Assembly: GCA_046483585.1 (NCBI GenBank)
Contig: JAWOCV010000099.1
Coordinates: 1 to 22,452 of the forward strand
Reading direction: 5' to 3'
Length of the DNA stretch: 22,452 bases
Source: Marinilabilia sp046483585
Lineage (GTDB): Bacteria; Bacteroidota; Bacteroidia; Bacteroidales; Marinilabiliaceae
Positions 1 through 6,509 of this stretch are shown here, piece after piece. Below the pieces are notes generated by a model. It was not told where the DNA came from, searched no databases, and saw nothing but the letters and a program-made list of their open reading frames with translations. Positions within the stretch are counted from its first letter, which is position 1, and each line of letters starts with the position of its first letter. The translations under genes were made by a program, and so were the position numbers.

Positions 1-2010
1 GGAGAGGAAAGTTCGGGTGGCGGTAGTACCATCACTCAGCAACTGGCCAAACTCCTGTTTCACGATCCTGCTCAAAATTTGTGGAGCCGGAGCCTGCAAA
101 AATTAAAAGAATGGGTAATTGCTGTCAAACTCGAACGCAGCTATACCAAGCAGGAGATCCTGACCATGTACCTGAACAAAGCTCCTTTTATTTACGGAGC
201 TTATGGTATACAATCAGCCTCACACACCTTTTTCAGCAAACCTCTGGATTCAATAAGAGTAGAGGAAGCAGCCACGATGATAGGTATGCTTAAGAATCCC
301 TCGCTTTACAATCCATTAAAACGTCCCGATGTCACCCAGAACAGACGGAATGTCGTTCTCAGACAAATGGTAAAGGCCGGCCATGTAGCGCCTGAGGCTT
401 ATGACAGTTTAAAAAGCAGGCCTTTGAATATAGAATTCCAAAGAGATGACCATATCCATGGACTTGCCCCTTATTTCAGGGAATATTTGAGAAATACCCT
501 CACAGCCAGGGAGCCCAAAAGAGAAAACTACGGGGCATGGCAGGAACAGCGTTTTAAAGAGGACAGCATGGCATGGATAAACGATCCGCTCTACGGATGG
601 GTCAATAAAAATCTGAAAGCCGACGGAAGCAAATACGATATCTATAGCGACGGACTTCGTATTTATACGACCATCGACAGCCGCATGCAACAATACGCTG
701 AAGAGGCTATTGCCAGGCACCTCGGAGAAGACTTACAGCCCCTGTTTTTTGAAGAAAAAGAGGGCAGGGAAAGAGCGCCATTTACCAAAAAAATCAGTGA
801 AGAAGACTATGAGAGCATCATTGCCCGTGGCATGCGCAATACCGACCGTTACCATATTCTGAGAAACAATGGTGCATCCGAAGATTCCATAAAAGAACAC
901 TTTAAGGAACCTGTCAATATGCAGGTATTTTCCTGGGATGGCCCTGTGGATACTGTGATGAGCCCTCTGGACTCCATCCATTACTACAAATCATTTTTAA
1001 GAAGCAGTCTCCTGTCCATGGATCCTCAATCGGGCCACGTTAAAGCTTATGTGGGTGGCCCCAGTTATCAGCATTTCAAATACGACATGGTGACCAAAGG
1101 GAGGCGGCAGGTAGGATCGACCATCAAGCCTTTTGTGTATACTCTGGCCATGCAGGAGGGCCTAACACCCTGCGATATGGCCCCTAACATTCCCCAGACT
1201 TTTCACCTTTCAAGCGGAAAAACCTGGACGCCGCGGAATTCTGGTACTAAAAGAGAGGGAGATATGGTATCCCTGAAATGGGGCCTGGCCAATTCAAATA
1301 ACAACATTACAGCCTGGGTCCTGAAGCAATTTAATCCTGAAGCGGTGGTTAATCTGATCAAAAATCTTGGCATCTCAAGCCCTATGGAACCGGTGCCTTC
1401 CATCGTCCTGGGGGTTCCTGAGTTCGGTCTGAACGAAATGGTAGCAGCCTTCAGCACCTATGCCAACAAAGGGGTTCACTCCCAACCTTTAATGGTTACC
1501 CGGATTGAAGACCGCTATGGTAATGTAATTTCAAATTTCAATCCGCGTAAACAGGAAGTATTGAGCGAAGAATCCGCTTTCCTGATGATCAATCTTCTGG
1601 AAGGGGTTGTTAACCAGGGAACAGCAGTAAGATTAAGATCCCGCTACGAATTTGAGGGGGAGATAGGCGGGAAAACAGGTACCACTCAAAATCATTCCGA
1701 CGGTTGGTTTATGGGCGTTACCCCAAACCTGGTAACAGGTATATGGGTGGGCGGAGAAGACCGTGACATCCATTTCGACAATTTGTCACTGGGCCAGGGT
1801 GCCAACATGGCTCTTCCAATTTGGGCCCTCTATATGGAAGAAGTCTATGAAGATGAGGATGTTCCCGTAACCGAGGAGGATGAATTTGAAGAACCGGTAA
1901 ATTTCGATATAAATCTGGATTGTCCGGATGAAGATGCTCCCGCAGATGAAAGGGAGTTTGAAGGAGAGGATTCCACTTATGTAGAAGAAGATGATAATGA
2001 GTTCTTTTAA
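1..2010 (+). CDS. mrcA: Class A penicillin-binding protein (PBP1a type), 5' end outside the window
   Basis: Bifunctional peptidoglycan glycosyltransferase/DD-transpeptidase of the inner membrane, acting in the periplasm. The reading frame is open from base 1, so the start, membrane anchor and catalytic Glu of the glycosyltransferase lie to the left. The window opens inside the GT51 domain at the motif GGSTITQQLAK, followed by the conserved LERSYTKQEILTMYLN stretch. The transpeptidase motifs are all present: SxxK as STIK (catalytic Ser codon 1117-1119), SxN as SNN (1294-1302) and KTG (1672-1680). The last 50 or so residues, after about base 1840, are strongly acidic, an unusual tail of unknown role. 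A TTG at 79 could be mistaken for a start but lies in the middle of the domain. The gene converges on radA, and the two stops share the palindrome TTAA. Family assignment is firm; the choice between mrcA and a paralogue name is by similarity only. Confidence 0.95.
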   Translation, partial: GEESSGGGSTITQQLAKLLFHDPAQNLWSRSLQKLKEWVIAVKLERSYTKQEILTMYLNKAPFIYGAYGIQSASHTFFSKPLDSIRVEEAATMIGMLKNPSLYNPLKRPDVTQNRRNVVLRQMVKAGHVAPEAYDSLKSRPLNIEFQRDDHIHGLAPYFREYLRNTLTAREPKRENYGAWQEQRFKEDSMAWINDPLYGWVNKNLKADGSKYDIYSDGLRIYTTIDSRMQQYAEEAIARHLGEDLQPLFFEEKEGRERAPFTKKISEEDYESIIARGMRNTDRYHILRNNGASEDSIKEHFKEPVNMQVFSWDGPVDTVMSPLDSIHYYKSFLRSSLLSMDPQSGHVKAYVGGPSYQHFKYDMVTKGRRQVGSTIKPFVYTLAMQEGLTPCDMAPNIPQTFHLSSGKTWTPRNSGTKREGDMVSLKWGLANSNNNITAWVLKQFNPEAVVNLIKNLGISSPMEPVPSIVLGVPEFGLNEMVAAFSTYANKGVHSQPLMVTRIEDRYGNVISNFNPRKQEVLSEESAFLMINLLEGVVNQGTAVRLRSRYEFEGEIGGKTGTTQNHSDGWFMGVTPNLVTGIWVGGEDRDIHFDNLSLGQGANMALPIWALYMEEVYEDEDVPVTEEDEFEEPVNFDINLDCPDEDAPADEREFEGEDSTYVEEDDNEFF

Positions 2011-3377
2011 CCAAAGAGAACCCGGAAGGCTTCTTCTATTTTGCCAGCCTGTACAACCCTGATTTGTTGTTCATCAAAGCTGATCCCCCGGGTGTGCCGG
2101 GGCACAACAATTGTGCGAAAACCCAGTTTTTCGGCCTCACTGACACGCTGTTCGATACGGGTGACCGGCCGGATCTCTCCGGAAAGTCCGACTTCCCCGG
2201 TAAGACAAATGTTTCCGGGAACATTCAGATCGGTATTGGATGACAAAACCGAAGCGACCACAGCAAGGTCTATAGCGGGGTCAGTTACTTTAAGGCCGCC
2301 GGCGATGTTCAGAAACACATCCTTGGCAGCAAGTTTGAAGCCTGCCCGTTTCTCCAGAACGGCAAGCAACATATTCAGGCGCCGCAGGTCAAAGCCTGTG
2401 GAGGAGCGTTGCGGAGTACCATAAGCAGCAGTACTGGCCAGAGCCTGCACCTCGATCATAAAAGGCCGGATGCCTTCAAGAGCAGCCGCGATAGCAATGC
2501 CGCTCATTTCCTCGTCCTGATGGGCCAGAAGCATCTCCGAAGGATTGGCTACTTCCCGAAGGCCGTCACCCTGCATCTCGAATATCCCTATCTCGGAAGT
2601 TGCTCCAAATCTGTTTTTTCCCGCACGCAGTATACGATACATATAATGCCGGTCTCCTTCAAACTGAAGCACCACGTCGACGATATGCTCCAATACCTTG
2701 GGTCCGGCCAGGTTGCCTTCCTTATTTATATGCCCGATCAACAGGACCGGAATGTTCTTTTCCTTGGCCACTTTCAAAATAGAAGCCGTACACTCCCTGA
2801 TCTGAGAAACACTCCCCGGCGCAGAATCTATGGTTTCGCGTTCCAGAGTCTGGATACTGTCGATAACCACAATACCGGGAGCTTCGTTCTCAATATGAGT
2901 CAGCACCTGCTCAAGAGAATTTTCGCCCACCAATAAACAATGTGAAGCATCGTTGCCGCTAAGACGATCGGCCCTGAGTTTTATCTGCTGCGGACTCTCC
3001 TCGCCCGAAACGTATAGAATTTTTTGGCTGGTCAGACGAAGCACCATTTGTAAAACCAAAGTGGATTTTCCAATTCCGGGCTCTCCTCCCAGCAAAACCA
3101 CCGAACCGGGGACTAACCCTCCGCCAAGAACTCTGTTAAGCTCTCCTATACCGGAGTCTATCCGTGGTACATCATTCACTGTTACCGAAGAAACGGGAAC
3201 AGGTTTCTGCTTTTCTTTGCCAAACGAAAGAGTCAGCCTTTTATCCCTGGCATTTCCAGTGACAGCAACCTCTTCAACATAAGAGTTCCATTCACCACAA
3301 GCGTGACACTTACCGACCCATTTGGGGGATTCGGCACCGCAATTCTGACATACAAAAACGGTTTTGGTTTTGGCCAT
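2007..3377 (-). CDS. radA: DNA repair protein RadA (Sms)
   Basis: RecA-like ATPase that helps branch migration and processing of recombination intermediates during repair. With the start at 3377 the product is 456 residues, the usual family length. Seen in order: an N-terminal zinc finger (C10-x2-C13, C24-x2-C27), Walker A GGEPGIGKST with K104, Walker B-like GIVVIDS at about 168-174, the RadA-specific KNRFG motif at 254-258, and a C-terminal Lon-protease-like domain. The frame runs upstream to 3404, but the extra nine residues (MFLFSNLNI) do not resemble the family start MAKTKTVFVCQNCG and would overlap the predicted promoter. It is convergent with the penicillin-binding protein gene and overlaps it by 4 bases. 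No partner gene is adjacent on the same strand. Confidence 0.96.
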   Translation of the reverse strand: MAKTKTVFVCQNCGAESPKWVGKCHACGEWNSYVEEVAVTGNARDKRLTLSFGKEKQKPVPVSSVTVNDVPRIDSGIGELNRVLGGGLVPGSVVLLGGEPGIGKSTLVLQMVLRLTSQKILYVSGEESPQQIKLRADRLSGNDASHCLLVGENSLEQVLTHIENEAPGIVVIDSIQTLERETIDSAPGSVSQIRECTASILKVAKEKNIPVLLIGHINKEGNLAGPKVLEHIVDVVLQFEGDRHYMYRILRAGKNRFGATSEIGIFEMQGDGLREVANPSEMLLAHQDEEMSGIAIAAALEGIRPFMIEVQALASTAAYGTPQRSSTGFDLRRLNMLLAVLEKRAGFKLAAKDVFLNIAGGLKVTDPAIDLAVVASVLSSNTDLNVPGNICLTGEVGLSGEIRPVTRIEQRVSEAEKLGFRTIVVPRHTRGISFDEQQIRVVQAGKIEEAFRVLFG

Positions 3378-3401
3378 AATATTCAAATTTGAAAACAGAA
3401 A

Positions 3402-3409
3402 CAAACTTA
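3402..3409 (-). promoter_or_regulatory. Predicted -7 box for radA
   Basis: Read on the minus strand this is TAAGTTTG, a full match to the Bacteroidota -7 consensus TAnnTTTG, 24 bases ahead of the radA ATG. No TTTG is found at the usual 19-21 base distance further upstream, so the -33 box is poor. Short AT-rich matches of this kind arise by chance; the position just before a gene is the main support. Confidence 0.4.
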
Positions 3410-3428
3410 AACTTTTTTCTCCGAACGG

Positions 3429-3554
3429 CTATCTTCTTTCAATTTTAACCTCCACAACAAGCGAATCCGAAGCATATACAGGAACCAATATGATTTTCCC
3501 GTCTTCCGGAAAAGTCACCATCTTGATTGGCGTTTCAAGGGACGCAATAGTCTG
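3429..3554 (-). pseudogene. Possible C-terminal remnant of an unidentified protein
   Basis: On the minus strand a 41-codon stretch bounded by stops reads like a real protein C-terminus: it includes TIASLETPIKMVTFPEDG and ends VVEVKIERR before TAG, with alternating beta-strand-like composition. There is no start codon near its beginning, an in-frame TAA lies immediately upstream (3555-3557), and I could not follow the frame further upstream in another phase. The upstream side runs into the 99-bp repeat units that begin about 20 bases further on, so the rest of the gene may have been deleted or replaced. I do not recognise the family. A chance open stretch of this length cannot be excluded. Confidence 0.3.
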
Positions 3555-3570
3555 TTAAAAATAGCCTAAA

Positions 3571-3775
3571 CGCAGAGACCTGTCTGCCTTGTCATGAAAT
3601 AGACCTGTTTTGACTCAAAGGCTCTTACTAAAAGATAGAAAGCCTCTATTTCATTTGTCGCCAGGCAGGCGCAATGACCTGTCTGCCGTTATTAATATTG
3701 GCATCCTGTTATATAAACGAACTTTTGTTTGTACAATTAATTTTGTTTCACATTACACGCCAGGCAGGCGCAAAG
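3571..3775. repeat. Tandem pair of 99-bp units built from a hairpin-forming repeat
   Basis: GACCTGTCTGCC occurs at 3577-3588 and 3676-3687, and CGCCAGGCAGGCGCAA at 3659-3674 and 3758-3773; both recur at exactly 99 bases. Read as one repeat, a full 29-base copy (3659-3687) sits in the middle, a right half-copy precedes it (3571-3588) and a left half-copy follows it (3758-3775), with two unrelated 70-base interiors (3589-3658 and 3688-3757). The full copy can fold: CAGGCAGG (3662-3669) pairs with CCTGTCTG (3678-3685), with one G.U, around an 8-base loop. Interior 1 also carries a perfect 10-base inverted repeat, ATGAAATAGA (3594-3603) and TCTATTTCAT (3645-3654). No cas gene is near. It resembles the short palindromic intergenic repeats common in Bacteroidota. 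Confidence 0.65.
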
Positions 3776-3955
3776 TTTTTATTATCAAAGGGTTGAGATT
3801 AACTTACATTGTCATACAAGCATCTTATTATCAAACCCTTAAAAAGCTTAACGGAGTGTTGGGGCCTGGGGATACAGCATTCATTCATCAAACCCCGGAC
3901 CGGACAAATTCGGAATATTCTCAGGCAACAACCGCAGGAAAACTCTAACGAATTA

Positions 3956-3997
3956 TTGAACATCAAAAAACCCCGGGTTTCCGGGGCCTATGTTCAA
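3956..3997 (-). terminator. Intrinsic terminator of the panC-panD unit
   Basis: On the minus strand CCCCGG-AAAC-CCGGGG (3986-3971) is followed at once by TTTTTTG (3970-3964), a classic GC hairpin with a U tract, about 50 bases beyond the panD stop. An outer inverted repeat, TTGAACAT (3956-3963) and ATGTTCAA (3990-3997), encloses the hairpin and could extend or compete with it. Confidence 0.85.
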
Positions 3998-4034
3998 CAT
4001 CAAAACTAAAAATTCTCTCTTCCTACAAGTCTGA

Positions 4035-4385
4035 TCATATCAGCTTATTGGTTGCCGTGTCGGGAAATACAAACACTGGGGTGTATTTCCTGGCCTCCTC
4101 AAGCGACATGGAAGCATAAGTTATAATAATAACAATGTCGCCCACAGCCACTTTACGCGCTGCAGCCCCGTTCAGGCATATCACACCCGAATTACGTTCC
4201 CCCTTGATGACATACGTCTCAAGGCGTTCGCCGTTGTTATTATTAACCACCTGCACCTTTTCATTCTCAATAATGCCTGCAGCATCCATCAATTCTTCAT
4301 CAATGGTGATGCTTCCAACATAATTAAGGTTGGCTTCAGTGACCGTAACGTTGTGCAATTTAGATTTTACAACCTCAATATTCAT
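4035..4385 (-). CDS. panD: Aspartate 1-decarboxylase precursor
   Basis: Makes beta-alanine from L-aspartate for pantothenate and coenzyme A synthesis; a cytosolic pyruvoyl enzyme. The 116-residue product begins MNIEVVKSKLHNVTVTEA, a normal family start, and has the self-cleavage site Gly24-Ser25 within YVGSITID; Ser25 becomes the pyruvoyl group. Length and the C-terminal strand region (KVAVGDIVIIITYA) are typical. It lies 51 bases downstream of panC on the same strand and is followed by a strong terminator, so the two genes very likely form one transcript supplying the two steps that meet at pantothenate. Confidence 0.96.
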   Translation of the reverse strand: MNIEVVKSKLHNVTVTEANLNYVGSITIDEELMDAAGIIENEKVQVVNNNNGERLETYVIKGERNSGVICLNGAAARKVAVGDIVIIITYASMSLEEARKYTPVFVFPDTATNKLI

Positions 4386-4436
4386 CCGTATAAAATTTGT
4401 TTTTTAAGGTCTGAAGGAACTCACATTTCCCGGTAA

Positions 4437-5309
4437 TCAAAGTTCCATGTTTGTTTCATCACGACAGAACTGGTAAACCACATTATCAATAAGTCGGATC
4501 CGGCCTGCATAAACTGCAATACATCCAACAATATAATCGCTTTCCTTCCAATTGTCAACGGGTTGCAAAGTATAACCGTTCACAATTTCAAAGTATTCTA
4601 CGTCAAGATCGGGGTTAAGGTTTATCTGTTCTTTCACAAATCGCCTGATTTCTTGCACACTCTTTGATTTTGCAAATTTACAAGATTCAAACAAAGTTTT
4701 GGCTATCAATGGCGCACTTTTTCGTTGTTCTTCCGACAAAAGCAAATTGCGTGAGCTCATGGCCAAACCGTCAGGTTCCCTGACAATAGAACCTGCAACA
4801 ATATCTGTTCCAATATTTAACTGGCGCACCATTTCACGAACAATGGCCAGTTGCTGAAAGTCTTTTTGTCCGAAATAAGCCTTGTGCGGTTTTACAATAT
4901 CCAGCAACCGGCTCACCACCTGGGCCACGCCATTGAAATGTCCGGGACGGTGCCTGCCTTCCATCACTTTATCGAGTTGCCCAAAATCAAAAACCCGCGT
5001 ATCGGGTTCCGGATATATCTCTTCAACAGAGGGAGCGAAAACAATTTCACATGGTGTGCGCTCCAGTAACATCAAATCCCTGTTTAAATCGCGGGGATAC
5101 CGGTCAAGATCACCAGAATCATTAAACTGGGTCGGATTCACAAAAATACTCACAACAACCAGATCACATTCCTCACCGGCTTTTTCTACAAGCGACAAAT
5201 GCCCTTCATGCAATGCGCCCATCGTAGGCACAAAACCAACCTTCTTCCCATGTTTTCCCCGCTCCGATATCCGGTCATCCAGAGCAGCAATAGTCTTTAT
5301 CAATTCCAT
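4437..5309 (-). CDS. panC: Pantothenate synthetase (pantoate--beta-alanine ligase)
   Basis: Joins pantoate and beta-alanine using ATP. The protein has the nucleotidyltransferase-fold motifs of the family: PTMGALHEGH with the HxGH signature at residues 34-37, FVNPTQF, GQKDFQQ, and MSSRN as the KMSKS-like loop. I place the start at 5309 (MELIKTI, 290 residues) instead of the ATG at 5324 (MHWTNMELIKTI, 295 residues) because a consensus promoter at 5326-5356 would put the transcript start inside the longer version, and family members begin close to this Met. It leads the panC-panD unit and is divergent from the glycogen-synthase-like gene. Confidence 0.95.
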   Translation of the reverse strand: MELIKTIAALDDRISERGKHGKKVGFVPTMGALHEGHLSLVEKAGEECDLVVVSIFVNPTQFNDSGDLDRYPRDLNRDLMLLERTPCEIVFAPSVEEIYPEPDTRVFDFGQLDKVMEGRHRPGHFNGVAQVVSRLLDIVKPHKAYFGQKDFQQLAIVREMVRQLNIGTDIVAGSIVREPDGLAMSSRNLLLSEEQRKSAPLIAKTLFESCKFAKSKSVQEIRRFVKEQINLNPDLDVEYFEIVNGYTLQPVDNWKESDYIVGCIAVYAGRIRLIDNVVYQFCRDETNMEL

Positions 5310-5325
5310 ATTTGTCCAGTGCAAA

Positions 5326-5356
5326 CAAAAATAAGATCTACAAACAAAAAATCAAA
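5326..5356 (-). promoter_or_regulatory. Predicted panC-panD promoter
   Basis: On the minus strand TTTG (5356-5353), 19 bases, then TATTTTTG (5333-5326): an exact match to the Bacteroidota pattern TTTG-N19-TAnnTTTG. Transcription would begin near 5320, giving a leader of about 11 bases to the ATG at 5309. The region is A/T rich, which raises the chance of a fortuitous match. Confidence 0.6.
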
Positions 5357-5609
5357 ACGCTCAAAGCAAACCCTTTAATCCTCCTTGAGCCCTTCAGAGA
5401 ATGGCGTGACAAAGTAAAAAAATATTATCACAGGTTCGGCTGCAGAAAGTTGAAAATTACGGAAGGCTCCTGACAAAGATATTAGTTTGTTGAAAGACAA
5501 TAACAACCCGCTGTTCATTCAGACTGACCCTCTCTCTTCCGGCATGAACTGCCAACAAACCTCTTACATTGAAAATCAACATCAAAGCAAAAAGTGAAGG
5601 CCAAACAAC

Positions 5610-5641
5610 TTTGTTTAGGTACCAGATTTTTTGTACTTTTG
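5610..5641 (+). promoter_or_regulatory. Predicted promoter of the GT5-like/DUF4270 unit
   Basis: TTTG (5610-5613), 20 bases, TACTTTTG (5634-5641): a full match to the Bacteroidota -33/-7 consensus, with a start point expected near 5647 and a leader of about 25 bases to the ATG at 5673. Confidence 0.65.
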
Positions 5642-5672
5642 TGCAATATTTTACCTAATACATCCTTGAAAG

Positions 5673-6473
5673 ATGGAAAACAACAAGGTCTTATTCATTT
5701 CGCAGGAAATTACTCCGTATCTGCCTGAAACATCCATGTCAACGCTTTGCAGAAATCTGCCCCAGGGCATTCAGGAAAGAGGCAAACAGATCAGGACGTT
5801 CATGCCCAGATTTGGCAGCATCAACGAACGTCGCAATCAATTGCATGAGGTGATACGGTTATCGGGGATGAACCTTATCATTGATGACACCGATCACCCC
5901 CTCATCATCAAGGTAGCTTCCATACAGGCAGCCCGCATGCAAGTCTATTTCATCGACAACGAAGATTATTTTTCCAGAAAAAACACAGTAGCCGACGATG
6001 ATGGCAAGGAATTTGAAGACAACGATGAACGCATCATCTTTTTTGCACGCGGTGTTCTGGAAACAACCAAAAAACTGAGATGGGGCCCGGACGTTGTCCA
6101 TTGTCAGGGTTGGTTCACTTCTCTGGCACCCCTTTACATTAAGAAGACCATGAGCGACGATCCATTTTTTTCCAACACCAGGGTCGTTTATTCCGTCTTC
6201 GATGATGATTTTAAAAACGACCTGAACCCTGACATAAAGAAAAAAATAAAACTGGAAGGCATCACCGACAAGGACGTTGAAGTTTTAAATCCGGCCAGTT
6301 TTGCCAACCTTACCAAACTGGCCATTGATCATTCAGACGGAATCATAAAAGGTTCCGAAAACATTAACCCTGAAGTGGAACAATACATCAAAAATTCCGG
6401 AAAACCGTTTCTGGAATATCAACCCGAAAACAAATACATTGATGCATATAACGAGTTTTACGACAGCCTGTAA
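5673..6473 (+). CDS. Glycogen/starch synthase N-terminal-domain protein (GT5-like, probably not a working synthase)
   Basis: The 266 residues match only the N-terminal Rossmann half (starch synthase catalytic domain) of GT5 glycogen synthases, which are normally about 480 residues with two Rossmann halves. The substrate-binding KTGGL loop, where Lys binds ADP-glucose, aligns with PETSM (residues 18-22), so the Lys is Pro18. The conserved HAHDW becomes HCQGW (143-147). Other GT5 features persist: LFISQEITPY at the start and FMPRFGSINERRNQLHEV. No frameshift is needed and the stop is clean, so this is an intact short protein, not a recent truncation. Similar short proteins are annotated as glycogen/starch synthase in other Bacteroidota. 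It begins after a consensus promoter, diverges from panC, and is followed 36 bases later by the DUF4270 lipoprotein gene. A sugar- or nucleotide-sensing role is possible but is inference. Confidence 0.85.
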   Translation: MENNKVLFISQEITPYLPETSMSTLCRNLPQGIQERGKQIRTFMPRFGSINERRNQLHEVIRLSGMNLIIDDTDHPLIIKVASIQAARMQVYFIDNEDYFSRKNTVADDDGKEFEDNDERIIFFARGVLETTKKLRWGPDVVHCQGWFTSLAPLYIKKTMSDDPFFSNTRVVYSVFDDDFKNDLNPDIKKKIKLEGITDKDVEVLNPASFANLTKLAIDHSDGIIKGSENINPEVEQYIKNSGKPFLEYQPENKYIDAYNEFYDSL

Positions 6474-6509
6474 AACCATTTTTGAACGAGCTAAACAGAT
6501 TGCACCCTT

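Larger units (their letters stand above)
3378..4034. other. Gene-poor region between radA and panD
   Basis: Apart from the separate entries (radA -7 box, coding-like remnant, 99-bp units, terminator), I see no convincing gene here. Open frames on the plus strand, such as 3610-3948, run through the repeats and the terminator hairpin and have no recognisable family features. Bases 3776-3955 show nothing I can interpret beyond AT-rich sequence and a repeated TTATTATCAAA. Confidence 0.6.
5310..5672. other. Divergent intergenic region between panC and the GT5-like gene
   Basis: Holds the two outward-facing promoters listed separately (5326-5356 minus, 5610-5641 plus). I see no gene, operator palindrome or riboswitch-like structure in the roughly 250 bases between them. 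Confidence 0.6.

Noticed and set aside
79..81. TTG codon as start of the first gene
   Set aside because: The frame is open to base 1 and encodes the conserved GGSTITQQLAK motif upstream of it, so the gene simply enters from outside the window.
3571..3775. CRISPR array
   Set aside because: Only one full and two half repeats, 70-base inserts, and no cas genes or leader; described as a repeat element instead.
3610..4009. Plus-strand open frames as small genes
   Set aside because: They run through the repeat units and the panD terminator hairpin, have no family resemblance and no promoter.
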